Assembly: GCF_040222955.1 (NCBI RefSeq)
Contig: NZ_JAVKCA010000007.1
Span: 620,001-684,000, forward strand
DNA: 64,000 nucleotides
From: Marinoscillum sp040222955
GTDB taxonomy: Bacteria > Bacteroidota > Bacteroidia > Cytophagales > Cyclobacteriaceae
Direction: 5' to 3'
Program-made: the position numbers and the translations under genes
Part shown: positions 1 to 12,500 of the stretch, in pieces
How the letters are laid out: each line of letters opens with the position of its first letter
Position numbering within the stretch: position 1 is the first letter of the stretch
The notes under the pieces: model-generated
Database searches by the model: none
Seen by the model: only the letters and a program-made list of their open reading frames with translations
Told to the model about the DNA's origin: nothing

Positions 1-2131
1 AAGTAGCATCTCCATTCGTGTTCTCAAAAACGCTCACACCGGAATACCCTGTACCGATCACCACATCATTGACACCATTTTTGTCCACATCAAAGATCAG
101 AATGCTCTCAACTTCAGAGTTGGCAACTGAGGTCTCGGAAATAGTGGTTGGAGAAAAATTACCACTCACAAAATCATGTATCTCCAGGTACTTGGTCGAG
201 AAAGTCTTCTGGTTCACAATTGCCAATTCCAACTCAGGATCCGCATCCAGGTTAGCCAGAGCCATGACATTAATCTCAAAGGAGTATTGCGAAACGGCAA
301 CTTCTACCGGAGCCAATGACGAAAACTTTCCATTGGAAAATTCAAATGGATAGACCGATGTATAATAATTCTCATCCCCTAAATGGGCCTCTCCGGCAAA
401 CACCAAATCCAGGTCTCCATCATTGTCAAAATCACCGATGGCCACCAAAGGAGAAGCAAACCCCAGGGAATCTGAAAGGTTTTGTGAAAGGGTGAAATTA
501 CCCACCCCATCGTTTACCAAAAACTGCCCCATTTCGTTACCAATGGCATCCAGGTCTCCATCTCCATCCACGTCCATCAATTCAAAATCATATGCCCAAA
601 TGGGCTGAACAAGGTGATTGGTGACTACATTAAAGATGCCACTTTGTACATCAAACTGAAAAGCCTCAAAGTCATTGGTTGCGATCAGATCATCGTCGCC
701 ATCATTGTCGAAATCTCCGGCCACAAAATCATCAAAAGTGCCCACATTGGCATTGAGTGTAGCCAATGAAGTGGTGAAGGAGTTTGTGCCAAAATCAAAT
801 ACCTCTGTGATTTGCGAATAGGGACTGAAAATCTCTGTGCTCTTAACCAGTAGCTCCAAATCGGCATCATCATCAAAATTGGCCACCGAAAACCCGTTGA
901 GTTCACCATTAACCACCACGTCATTTATAGGCCCAAACAATCCAGAACCGTCATTTAAGCTGACACCCACCCGATCATTATTAGGGTGATCAATATTAAG
1001 ACCGACGATGACATCCAAGTCACCGTCATTGTCTACATCGGCTACTTTAATATCGTGAAAAAACTTCCCCGAGTACCAAACCTCCAAATTTACATCAAAC
1101 CTGGTGACAACCGAAGAACCAAACCCGCCTGCACCATCATTCAAAAACACCTCAAAGGCCTCATAATAAGAGGCACTGTTATAATTCACGGCGAAATCAC
1201 CATTAGGCATGGTCAGAATATCCATGTCGCCATCCCCATCAAAATCCCCAAGACGTACCACATCAGAATACGAAGAATAGGCCTGGTAATAAAGTGATTT
1301 TGGGAGAGGTGTTCTGGTAAACCCGGTTCCATCATTGACCAAAAACTCATATCTAAATGACCCGGAGCCATACCATATGGCTGTTAACACATCCAGATCA
1401 CCATCAACGTCCATATTACCGGTCTGTAGCGTGCGTATGTACTTGGGGTCGTCAAAAATGATTGAATCTCCCTGAAAGTTGCCAGCACCATCGTTCTCCA
1501 GAAAGCGAATGCGTGAACTGGAGTATCCCATGATATCTTCCAGAATTAACAAGTCAAAATCACCATCCGAATCCACAGTATCTGCTACTGCAGCCCGAAA
1601 CCTCGCATCGGCCGCCGGAGTGAAATGAAACCTTTCGAAATTAGCAGAGCCGTCATTTACATAGAGCCCATGCTCGTTATAACCAAATCCCACAAAATCA
1701 ACGTCCCCATCGTTATCAAAATCGGCTGCCACCTTCTCCTTCAGTACCAAACCATCTCCAAGGTAAGGACCTGCGCTCAGATCGGAAGCTGTATCCCCCT
1801 GCACCATCATGTTGGGTGCCATCTGGTACTCCACCAGATCATTTCTCCTGTGATACCATGAATTGTAGTCCGTATAGGAACCCCTGGCTTTTGATTTAAA
1901 GGAAGCTGCTGTGGTAATGATCCCAAGGGTAGCTGCCAGTGCCCAATGGCGTAGACTGAGACTGGAATGGATTCCCAGTTGCCGTTCCAACTTGCGTAAA
2001 CGATCCACTAGCTGATGGGCTGATCGGTCAGAAGAGGCTTGGGCTGACTTTAGTTTTTTTAGAAATCTGCTTTTCAGTTTTTGATAGGCGGATTTCTTAC
2101 GGTTTTGAAGACAATTGGCGAGTGATTTCAA
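1..2131 (-). CDS. FG-GAP/VCBS repeat protein, 3' end outside the window
   Basis: An open frame on the minus strand runs from about 2131 to the left window edge with no stop, so the C-terminus is missing. The start is inferred as TTG at 2131: an in-frame TAA lies a few codons upstream and no ATG occurs between them. The first 60 residues are basic (KSLANCLQNRKKSAY), followed by a hydrophobic segment (HWALAATLGIITTAASF) that may be a signal anchor. The rest is a series of FG-GAP/VCBS repeats with Asp-rich calcium-binding loops such as DFDNDGDVDFVGFGY and DSDGDFDLLIL. Proteins of this kind fold as extracellular beta-propellers in Bacteroidota and are often type IX cargo, but the sorting domain would lie outside the window. 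Substrate and function are unknown. The family call is firm and the start is uncertain. Confidence 0.8.
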   Translation of the reverse strand, partial: MKSLANCLQNRKKSAYQKLKSRFLKKLKSAQASSDRSAHQLVDRLRKLERQLGIHSSLSLRHWALAATLGIITTAASFKSKARGSYTDYNSWYHRRNDLVEYQMAPNMMVQGDTASDLSAGPYLGDGLVLKEKVAADFDNDGDVDFVGFGYNEHGLYVNDGSANFERFHFTPAADARFRAAVADTVDSDGDFDLLILEDIMGYSSSRIRFLENDGAGNFQGDSIIFDDPKYIRTLQTGNMDVDGDLDVLTAIWYGSGSFRYEFLVNDGTGFTRTPLPKSLYYQAYSSYSDVVRLGDFDGDGDMDILTMPNGDFAVNYNSASYYEAFEVFLNDGAGGFGSSVVTRFDVNLEVWYSGKFFHDIKVADVDNDGDLDVIVGLNIDHPNNDRVGVSLNDGSGLFGPINDVVVNGELNGFSVANFDDDADLELLVKSTEIFSPYSQITEVFDFGTNSFTTSLATLNANVGTFDDFVAGDFDNDGDDDLIATNDFEAFQFDVQSGIFNVVTNHLVQPIWAYDFELMDVDGDGDLDAIGNEMGQFLVNDGVGNFTLSQNLSDSLGFASPLVAIGDFDNDGDLDLVFAGEAHLGDENYYTSVYPFEFSNGKFSSLAPVEVAVSQYSFEINVMALANLDADPELELAIVNQKTFSTKYLEIHDFVSGNFSPTTISETSVANSEVESILIFDVDKNGVNDVVIGTGYSGVSVFENTNGDAT

Positions 2132-2228
2132 AATAGTTATATTTTTACTAAGAATAATCCTAAAATTGGTGGAAATTTACACATAATTAAGCATTAATAC
2201 AATGACGAGAAGGGCATTCAGATAATCT

Positions 2229-3308
2229 TCATGATTTGTTATCATCCGCCTCTGTCCAGAATACCTGGTCGGATGTGACAATGGTCTGCTGATGCACCCC
2301 TTTGTCCATGTTCAGCACATTAGGCCTAAGGGTGTTCCGCAAGGCCTTTACCTCAAAGAGTTCTTCAACGGTGTTATTATAGACGATAAAGCCCACCTGC
2401 TGACCAGATGGAATATAAATGATGCTAATCCCACAATGAACTGACTCTTTGGCAATGGGCGCTTCCTTGAACAGAGAACTGCCCTGACGGAGCCGGGACA
2501 TGGCCACAAAGAGATAATCTCCTACTCTGTCCATCCCTCTTAAAAAACCATTCAACTTAGTCAAGACATCATACTTCCCGGTTTCAGGATTCACTTTTAC
2601 CACTTCACCGGTAGCTGACAAGAGCATAAACAAACCATCCGAATACAATCTTGGACTATGTGGAACAGGAAGGTTGTTGCCAATGATTTCATTACTGTCT
2701 ACATCCATCAGGATGCCGGAGGTAAGCATTCCATCCTTCCAACCTCGAGGGGTATTCGTTGCTCCCAGTGCGGTCACGTATTTTGGTTGTTCATTTTTTA
2801 GTGCCATCCCATTGAGGTGGCACCTGTCCTCAGGCATTAACTCGGAGATAAAATGCGGCTTCCAAATAGGGGTGAAACTGAACTCATCGCTATTCTCCAT
2901 GAGACAACAAAAGAGGGTATTAACAGCAATCAGCTTTTCCTTTGCCCAGCTCAGGTCATGGATATCCAGTGTGCCGGTATTGTAGCTAACCCGTGGTACA
3001 TAAAGTGCATCATAAGTGTTAGGATTGGGCTTGTAATTCGCTGCAAGTCCTGGTGCATTAGAAGTTACCAACAATTGATCCCGGGTAGCGATGGCCCACT
3101 TATTACCACTAATGGCCATTCCCATGGGGCGATTAAAGTTTCTTGGCAACTGTACCAGACTATCCTGGTCTTTTGGTGAGAAAATAATCACTTTGCCGGT
3201 TTGATAGGTACTAATGGCCAAAGAGCACTTCAGCGCTTGCAAAAGTTCCGGGACATTAGGGCTAAAACGGTAACTAAATGGAGGTGGTACATTAGGCGAT
3301 TCTTCCAT
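2229..3308 (-). CDS. TIGR03032 / DUF4915-type conserved protein
   Basis: The protein resembles the TIGR03032 family of conserved hypothetical proteins (beta-propeller-like), with segments such as RNFNRPMGMAISGNKWAIAT, HDLSWAKEKLIAVNTLFCCL and CHLNGMALKNEQPKYVTALG. No signal peptide or membrane segment is visible, so it is probably cytoplasmic. The frame is open up to 3389, but I place the start at the ATG at 3308 (MEESPNVPPPFSYRFSPN). The first 27 residues of the longer version would be translated across a terminator hairpin at 3320-3350, and family homology begins after 3308. The function of the family is not established; some members sit near glycosyltransferase or surface-polysaccharide genes. 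The gene is isolated here, between two secreted-protein genes. Confidence 0.72.
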   Translation of the reverse strand: MEESPNVPPPFSYRFSPNVPELLQALKCSLAISTYQTGKVIIFSPKDQDSLVQLPRNFNRPMGMAISGNKWAIATRDQLLVTSNAPGLAANYKPNPNTYDALYVPRVSYNTGTLDIHDLSWAKEKLIAVNTLFCCLMENSDEFSFTPIWKPHFISELMPEDRCHLNGMALKNEQPKYVTALGATNTPRGWKDGMLTSGILMDVDSNEIIGNNLPVPHSPRLYSDGLFMLLSATGEVVKVNPETGKYDVLTKLNGFLRGMDRVGDYLFVAMSRLRQGSSLFKEAPIAKESVHCGISIIYIPSGQQVGFIVYNNTVEELFEVKALRNTLRPNVLNMDKGVHQQTIVTSDQVFWTEADDNKS

Positions 3309-3319
3309 GGCGCCAAGAT

Positions 3320-3350
3320 AAAAAAAACCGCCCCGATTACTATCGGGGTG
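3320..3350 (-). terminator. Intrinsic terminator (minus strand) just before the TIGR03032 gene
   Basis: The stem CCCCGAT/ATCGGGG with a 4-nt loop (3331-3348) is followed on the minus strand by a run of eight U (3320-3327). It ends only about 11 nt before the ATG at 3308. It probably belonged to the lost gene whose last codons remain at 3395-3460. It could now act as an attenuator in the leader of the TIGR03032 gene. Confidence 0.7.
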
Positions 3351-3394
3351 GAAGTTAAAATTGCAACCTAAAATGTAAATCAGCTGCAAAACGG

Positions 3395-3460
3395 TTATTT
3401 ATTAACTTTCTTCACCCGCTGACGAAAGGTTCCGGCAGCATCTGTGAATACCCCGGATTT
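3395..3460 (-). pseudogene. Remnant of a type IX secretion C-terminal signal
   Basis: On the minus strand these 66 bp read as GVFTDAAGTFRQRVKKVNK followed by TAA. This closely matches the end of the neighbouring 3547-residue protein (VFTDEAGTFRQQVKIGKK). The fragment lies downstream of that gene's terminator and has no start of its own. It is best read as the last ~20 codons of a deleted or recombined paralogue, with that gene's terminator still in place at 3320-3350. Confidence 0.7.
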
Positions 3461-3463
3461 AAA

Positions 3464-3501
3464 AAAAACGCCCTCTCAGATACTGAGAGGGCGTTTTTTT
3501 A
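3464..3501 (-). terminator. Strong intrinsic terminator of the LRR/FG-GAP giant gene
   Basis: A perfect 12-bp stem (ACGCCCTCTCAG / CTGAGAGGGCGT) with a 3-nt loop is flanked by A and T runs on the two sides, so it could work in both directions. It lies about 14 bp after the stop of the gene at 3515-14158. Confidence 0.9.
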
Positions 3502-3514
3502 ACCAGTTGGAAAA

Positions 3515-6500
3515 CTACTTCTTACCAATCTTCACTTGCTGCCGGAACGTTCCAGCTTCATCAGTAAACACTATGAAGTATACGCCTGTAGGATAGGTAG
3601 TTAAATCAACCCTGGTATTTTGAGCACCCATTTTAGGGTTAAGCTCCTGTTCCCAAAGCTTCACGCCTTTCACATCCACTACTTCTAACTTCAGATCGTT
3701 AAGCTTTCGGTATACGAGGAAGTCAGCCGTAAGTATGTTTTCGGTAGGGTTTGGATACAGCTTGACATTTTTGATATATGGCTTGAGGGAATACAGGACT
3801 TCTGTAGCCTCCACCTCAATTCCGTTTTCAGTAATCACGGCTGTAAGGGTAAACAACTGATTCTCCTTATCTCCACCCACTATGAACTCAATGTCAGAAC
3901 TTGGATCCATCGGAACTCCGGGGTATTCGATGTTGAGCAGGTATTTACCTTCTTCCACACCTTCGAAATTGAACCTACCCTCGTCGTCCGATTCAACGTA
4001 AGCATAGAGCTCATAAATATCCTCCTGAATACCTCTTCCGCTCCTGACAAACCTACGCATCGAACAGGCGGCCCTTTTCACCTTTCGTCGTGCATTCACC
4101 CTGGAGCCTTCTTCGTCCACTATCCCTTCATCCTCTATATCGGTAAACAACTCCCCTACGAAATCTGCGCCGGTTTCCTTCACGTCAGGTTCCTGATAAA
4201 AGATCATCTGGATGTCAACACCCTCGATCCGCTCTCTTACTTCTATTGTGGTGGCATCACGATAAAGCTCAGCCTGCTCGTAATAAGTAGGGATGGTGTT
4301 TGGGAAGATGCTTCGAACAGGTCTGGCCAAGGCAATGAAATCTCCCAAAACCACGTTACTAAACCCATATAAACCGGTGGCATCTACCTCAGTAGTATCC
4401 TCAGCCACAAATGGTCCTGCCGGGGTTCTTCTGTAGATAATCACCTGGCCATCAGTAAGCAAAGTATTGCTATTGTCAGCAAAGACAGTCCCAAAGATGT
4501 CTGTGCTCGCCATGATGTTCTTATTTCTACTGGTGATAGTCAAATCAGGCACCTGAGGATGAGTCACCTCCACTCTGTAAGTACCCATTTTGCTATAGTC
4601 AATACTCTCAATTTGAAGAACCCTTGAATTGGCTCCCGTAATATTGGCCACATCATTATTATAGGGTTGTCCCGGGATATAAGCTCCGAACTTCCATTGG
4701 TATTGAAGACCAGTTCCGCTCATCTGGATGCCCAACTGTAGGTTTTCTCCTGCCTGAATGGTGTCATAGACTGTCTCATCATACCTTCGCTGAGGAACAT
4801 AATTGAATGTGGCTGTGCTCGTAAGACCCAGGTTTGGAATGATGTCTTTGAATGCCAGTCGATTGTTACTAATATCTACTGAAGTAATGGAAGGCCACTT
4901 GGAGATGTTTTGGAAAGACCTTAAGTAGTTGCCTTTCAGGTCCAAAGTAACGAGACCGCTCAAGTCAGCAAAAGATGCCGGCACACTGCCCTCCAGGATT
5001 CTGCTTTGATCTCCATCCGTCAGGTCTGTATCAATCTCAGCGGGCAAAGACAGGGCAGTAACCCTATTATCCTCCACAGTCACTCCCTCCCAACTGCTGG
5101 TCAGATCTCCTGTCCATGTTGTAAGATTGAATTTAAAAGCCCCCTGATCAACAGCGTCTTTGAAGGCCAGTAATGCTCTTCGGTCCCTCTCCAGCGAAGA
5201 TAGCTTCAGGTTAAATGGCCGGGTTACCAACTTCACATCAGGGAAACTCTCATTAGTAATTTCCAGGATATATTCACCTTCGTTGGGGGTATCCGGACTC
5301 GCAATCAGCACCGAACTCTCGAAAACATCTACACCAGTACTGGATTCGAGCACCTCGCCGTTGAACTTCCATGTATAGGTATTAGAAGCACCTCCAATTT
5401 CGAAGAATATCTCAATTCCCACCCCAACATTGTGAAGGGAGTCTACACGGGCAAAAAGAGAATCCTGTGGGTTAACCAGTAGTCTTCCACCCTGAATCAG
5501 ACTCGCATTCAACTCAAACCCTTCGAAATCAAGGGAGTTATTCCTTACAAAAATGGTATCAGCAGAATTTGAAGCAAAATCCGGAAGGGCGGTAAACCTG
5601 TTCTTGTCCGCATTGAGATAGTAAATGGTGTCCAACTCAGCCAGAGGACTCAATGAACCGGAAAACAGGTTATTGCTGATGTCAATGTACTGGATACCAG
5701 TGAGCGCAGACAAGCTAGCAGGTAGATCACCCGAAAACTCATTGTTCTGAACTTTCAACTGCAACAACTCACTAAGACCACCCAATGAAGCAGGAAGTGA
5801 CTCTGTGAAATGGTTGTCGTTCACATAAAGTACCTGCAAACTCGCCATCCCTCCAAGCCCTTCAGGAAGAGGGCCTTCAAAGTCATTGTTATCCAGGCGC
5901 AATACCTGCAAATTGGTCAACGTGCCTATGGTTTCCGGCACGAAACCAATAAACCCATTGTTGTGGATTTCAAACTGTCTCAGTTCTGATAAGCTACCTA
6001 AAGTAGCAGGCAGTTCACCCAGGAAATTATTATTATACAAATCCAGATTTTGAAGGTTTACCAATGATCCTACAGAAGCTGGTATCGTTCCTTGCAGTTG
6101 ATTGTCATTTAAGGAAAGATTGTACAGGGTAGTCATGTTACCCAGTGCCTCCGGGATTTTTCCTGTCAGTTGATTCCCGCTAAGATCCAGCACCTCCAAT
6201 GAGGTAAGGTTGGTAATCTCTGTAGGAATGGCACCGACCAGATTATTATCATTCAGAATCAGTGAAACCAGTCTCCCATTATCATCAAAATTAGCTCCTT
6301 CCCATGCCAGTGGCGATCCTTCCAGCCAACCTTCACGCTTAATCCAATTGGCACCTGCAGTAGCATTATAGAGTGCCACCAGGGCCGTAGAATCATCCTC
6401 ATTCACTGTAGGCCCTGATGCAACAGGAACCTCTACCATAGTCATGAACTTATTAGGCGTCACATTCAGTGCGTAAGTGGTTAACCCAGATGGCCAATCC

Positions 6501-9500
6501 ACAGCTATACTATCGATCACAGTGGCCGTACCTACTCCGAATTCTGTGCGCAAACTATTGCCACTGCTAATTCCATTCTGTGAAGTCACAGCCTGAACCT
6601 GCCAGGCATTGTTGGCCTTCACCCTTACGCGACCACCAATACCGGACCTGTTGGATTCAATCCCCTTTAGTTTTACACTGATCCAGTTATTGGTTTTCAC
6701 ATTATTCACGTAAATGAAGTTGTGACCATTGAAATCCTGATTCGGCAAGAAGATATCCAGTGCGCCATCACCATTTATATCGGCCAGAGAAATGTGCGAA
6801 AATAAGTTGGTTTCTGGAAATGCCTGCTCATCTACGTCCACCAGATCAAAGGTGAGATTACCGGCATTATAGAGGATATAAGCCCTGTCTTCTATGGTCC
6901 AGACCAGATCCTGCCAACCGTCATTGTTCATGTCGCCACTGGTGTAGCCTCTTCCAAATCGAACATTGTCATTACCATCATAGTCATTGGATATCGCGGT
7001 AATGTGCAAAAACTCAAAATCACCGTTTTGATCATTGAGGTATAAACCAAGAGCTTCTACATTCCGGTCTCCAGTCATCAAATCAAGGAAACCATCATTA
7101 TTGAAATCTGCCCACGTGTAGCCACGCCCTCTGACAAAATCATTAGAAATGGTGTTCTCTACGTAGGACAACTGACCAGTACCATCGTTGACAAAGAACA
7201 TGTTCTGTTGATCTCCTGTAAAATAGATGTCCTGATCTCCATCATTATCAAAATCGACATTACTTACCGTCCAGATAAGGATGGGTAATTCAGGGAGCAA
7301 ACCATCCTGAGACTCCAATGTCGCGGATAGAGTCAGTGCTCCGGCGCCATCATTGGTGAACACAAAACCTGCAGAAGTAACAAGATCCAGGTTTCCGTCA
7401 TTGTCCAGGTCCACCCAGGCACCTGCTTCTGATCTGTAATCCAATGTGGCTGTTGCTACAGCGGTGTTGGTTTTTACAAAACTCTTACTTCCTGTGTTCC
7501 TGTAGATACGGTCGCCCTCTCCATTGAAAGGCACAAAGAGATCTGTAAAGCCATCATTATCGTAGTCTCCCCATGAGGACGATCTTGTAAATCCAATTTC
7601 TGTAGTGGCTATGGTCCCAATGATCTTCTTGAAGGTGCCATTTCCAGTATTTTCATACAAGAAGTTAGCTGCCAGATCGAAAGCATTGGTGACATAAAGA
7701 TCGTCATCTCCGTCTCCATCAAAATCTGCCCATGCCCCACCATAACTTGTTCTGGTAATGTCTTCGGTCACCGCGTTGGAAACAGGCTCAAATAACGCCG
7801 CCTTGTGAATGATGTTCGCTTCCTCAGAAGGGTATGAGATGAGGTTACCCGCCTTAGCTATAACCCTGTAGTAATAGTGTCTCCCATCGAGCGTATTAAC
7901 ATCTGCATATTTTTGCTGGTTGATTACTGTATCAACATTCACAAAATTAGTAGCGTCCCCTTCTGATCTCTGAACGATAAACTCGTTAGAACCATCTGAT
8001 GTATCCCAGGTAAGGCCAATTGACGAACTGCTTATCAAATAAGCCGTGACATTTTCAGGCTCATACAATTCATACAACTCGTTTTCTGGAGCATCGCCAA
8101 TCACATAGAATTTAGATATTACATGAAAGTTAAATCCGAAATCTTTCCATTCCAGGTAGAGCGTGTCATTTTCATATGTAGCATTGACTTCAGGTATTTG
8201 CCCATATTGTGAATAACCAACCACATTGTCACACTTCTCTCTGAAAAATCCAAGTTCTTCATGGTAACCCCAGAATTGATCGTACCAGCCAGCTGAAATG
8301 TCTGATACATTGAAGGAGCCATAGCTCCAGGACTCATAAATGAACACAGAATCTCTGGTACTCGTGATTCCTTCATAGTCACCTAACCCTGTGCTTATTC
8401 CTGCCCAAACCTTATCCAAAGGAATGACAGGCTCGCAATTTCCTGTCTTGAGAACATTAGAGTATCCACTTTCTGCTCCGAATGCAGTATATCCTGCCTT
8501 TGCTCTGTAATGGTATGTGCCCGGTGAAACTTCATCGTAATACCAACCGGTATAGCCGATTGTATCAATCACATCAAAATTCACCCCGTCAGTGCCTCGC
8601 TCCAGCACGATGTAGTCCGCAAAACCAGGATTAATCACCTCTACATAAAGATAATCTCTGCCTATTTCAGTATAAAAATCACTTAGAACCGGAGGATCTA
8701 TCTCATCAGATCCGGTATCACCAATTTCTATTGCATCCACAGAGCCATTGGTCACGGCAAAATCTATCTGATTCACAGCAAAACTCGTTTTCGGAAATTT
8801 CAGCTGATTTTCATATCCGTAAATCTCACGATATACAGGTACTTCAATTTTCTCACCTCCGGCACCATAAAGCGTCATTGTGGTAACATTCAGTTCACCG
8901 CCAGGAGAATGCAATCGGACATAATTGATCGCAATAGCGCTATCAGTGTAATACATTTTGAGGGTGTCCAGATCGGGTTCAATGGCATTGTGCCACCAGC
9001 TATCATATAGCCACCATTCCCATCCATCACCATCCATAATAGGTGGCGTATCCGGTGTTCCCACGCCTCCTAAGTCAGATCCCAAACTGCTAATGTCAAT
9101 AGGAATGGCCGACATTGAGGACGCAAATCTCTTTTTGAAAGGATCTACAACTAACTGGGTTGAGAGAAACCGATAGTCACCATTTTTATAGCCAGAATTT
9201 CTAACCACAGCCATGTACTTGGTCTGATCCCATTCAGAATCAATGGTAAAGGTGTAGGTGGAATCAGTTCCTGTATATCCAAACTCGTCATAAAAGGGCT
9301 CATAGTCACCCTTTCTAGCCCTATACCAGTAAAACTCGTCATTGGGATCCTGACGTTCAGCATGAAGTGTGACTGTACCACCAACGGTAGCATCACCTGT
9401 GAAATAAATCTCTCGTGTGCTTTCCTGAGGTGCATAAGAATAATCTGAATATACAGCATTACCAGATCCCCTCGCGAGATCTTCATAGTCAAACTGGTTA

Positions 9501-12500
9501 TATTCAAAGTTCACGTGATAGGCATACATCAAAGCCGTATCCAACCCAGAAGGGAGATCCGTCAGGTGGTTTCTGTCTAATCCAAGAGCACCCCACTGAA
9601 CCTGATTAAAACTCTCAGGCACGGCTCCGGTTAGTCGATTATTATCTAAGAACAACTCATAAACATTAGGGATCTGACCTATTTCTGAAGGAATACTTCC
9701 AGACAGGAAGTTTCCGGAAAATCCAATAAAGCCCAACTGAGAGGCGTTGCCAATTTCTGAAGGAATACTTCCAGTAAGTCGGTTATTTCCCAAATCAATA
9801 AACCCAAGATTGGGCAATGAGAAAATTTCAACTGGGATACCTCCCTCGAGGTTTCCACCGTAAAGCTGAAGGAAAGTCAGCGCATCCAAACTTCCCAAAC
9901 CTGTCCCGGATATGGTGCCTTCCAATCCATAAAGGCTCAGTCCTTGTACACGCCCACCGTAGGCCTCTACACCATACCATGTCTCCACCGGACCCTCGAG
10001 CCAGTTATACAGTTGATCAGATGAATTGCTAATCGCATTATAAAAAGAAACCAAAGCCGTAGAATCGGCCGCCAGCACTGTCTCCACCACCTGTACATCA
10101 ACTGGTGTATTGTAAAGCTGCAATCCCACGAGTGGCGAGATTACATCATGGTATAGATAGGCTTCGTAGTACCCATCTGAATTTGGATTAGTCACCGAAT
10201 CTATTGTGAATGTAGAACCCGACCCCACATAGGATCCATTCTGATACCAATCAATATAAGTGATGCTGTCAGCCGAAATATCCACTGTGAGGTTAAGAGA
10301 CTCTCCCACAGACAGCTGAACATACTCAGAGGAAACCGGTAAGCTCTGCTGATAACCAACATCAAACTGCTGATTGTTTTCAAAATATGGGATTAACGGG
10401 ATGAGATCTGCAAAATCCAGACGGTTGTTATACCCGATCAAGGTTTCCAATAAGCCGGCATTTTCCAATACCGAAATATCATCTATATCATTGTTTTGGA
10501 AGTAGATATACTTCAATTGATCCACTTTCATATCTGCAGGAAGTCCACCTGTGATTGAATTATTCCCAATGTTAAGGTATTCCAGACTCACGCCAGATAG
10601 CTCAGTCGGGACTTCTGTTAGCTGCATATAAGCTAGTGTCAGTCTCTTCAGTTGGCTGAACTCCCAGATCACAGCAGGCAATCCCGCTGAAAAGTCTCCA
10701 CCACTCATATTGAGACTCTCCAAATTGGTCAGGGCTGATAAACTTGACGGTAATGTAGTCAGTGCTAATGGGCTGTTATACAGGTATAATGATGTCAGGC
10801 TGGTAACCCCGGCAATATTTTCCAATCCACCGGTAAAAGGTGTCCCGGATATATTCAAATAAGCCAATTTAGACAGGGACGACATTGATGCAGGAATATC
10901 ACCCCTTATCTTTGGCATATTACTTAGCCACAAAGCTTCAAGCTCTGTTAATGATCCTATTTCATCAGGAATAGTTCCCCTGAATCCAGCACCAGCCATT
11001 TCAAGGGTTTTAAGTTTCGTGAGGCTGAAAAGCTCTGCAGGAATTTTAGTTTCATAATTATTGCCTCCAATCCAAAGCGTATCCAAATTGGTCAGAAGGC
11101 CAATGGAGGGGGAAATTTTATCAATGCCTGTGATATCTAAATCCAGATAATGAAGATTCGTGAGTGTGTATAACTCTCCGGGGATAGATCTCAAGCCAGG
11201 GTTATAATACAAACTCAACCACTCAAGTGCATCCAGATCTCCTATAGAAGGAGGTAGCCCACGCTGCAGGTTTTTATCATACAAATCCAACTTGGTCACT
11301 CTGCCATCTTTCAAAAAAACTCCTTCCCACATGGCTACTGGTGCTTTCAGCCAGTTATTGGCATTGTACCAATCTCTTCCGCGGGTGGCTTTATAGATAT
11401 CCACCAGGGCAAGAGAATCACTTTCTGTAACCGGTGCGGAAATCCAGTAGGTTCGATCGCCGCTGTATAAGTGGAGACCGGTCTGGTTAGTAACGGAATC
11501 ATTATAAATTTCACACCAGTAGGTACCTGCTGTGGAGTTGCTCAGACTAGGAATCACCAGCACAGAAGTATCTCCCGCATCCAGCCATTCACCGTTGAAG
11601 TACCACTGGTAGTGATTTGTGCTTCCACCAATGGTAGCATCGATTAATACTTCAGTCCCTTCAGATACGATCTCAAAGGTAGGCTCAGGGGTATACTGAG
11701 GTTCCAAATTAAAGCTTGCATAGGTTTGCATCAATGGCTCAAAGTCGTCAAACTCAAAGTAATTGTTGTAGCCCCAAAATCCATACATAGAGGATAGTCC
11801 GCTTAAATCAGGAAGACTGGTCAGTTGGTTATTATCTATCCAGAGTTCCTGCATATACATCAGGTTATTCATTGAAGCAGGCACTGCCCCAACGAAACCA
11901 TTTCTCGAAATACTGAAGATGGTCAGCTCAGTCCAGCTCCCTATCGCAGATGGTAACACTCCATCAAAGAGGTTATCATCTAACACGATTTGGCTCATAT
12001 GAATCAGGCTGGAATATGAATCAGGAATGGTACCAGTGAACTGATTTCTGTAAGCATAAAAGTTAATTAACGCGGTATCTGCACTTAACTCTTCGGGTAA
12101 GTTTCCGGCTATCTCGTTGAATTCGATATAAAGGGAGTTCAGGTTGGGGAAATTACCAATGCCTGAAGAAAGTGCAGTGATTCCATTGTGAGCTAACCTC
12201 AAATAGGACAAAGATTCTGTTCCGGTGGTCACGGGGAACTCACCTGTAATCTGATTAGAGGAAAGGTCTATTTCAATAATGGCCGGTAACTCGAAAAGTT
12301 CGGCAGGAAGTGAACCACTCAGCTGATTATTATCCGCCCACAGGTAATTCAAATTCGTTAGTGAGCCTATTTCGGCTGGAATGCTACCACTGATTTGGTT
12401 AGACCCAATGGAAAGCTGATAAAGATTTGATAACCCTGAGACACCATCCAGGGTACCTGTGAGTTGATTATTATAAATAACCAATGATTGCAAAGTGCTT

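Noticed and set aside
3309..3389. Longer N-terminus for the TIGR03032 protein
   Set aside because: The extra 27 codons run across a terminator hairpin with a run of eight U and do not resemble the family.
8119..8382. Minus-strand frame of 87 codons inside the LRR giant gene
   Set aside because: It is in another frame of the same strand within clear coding sequence and shows no family features.
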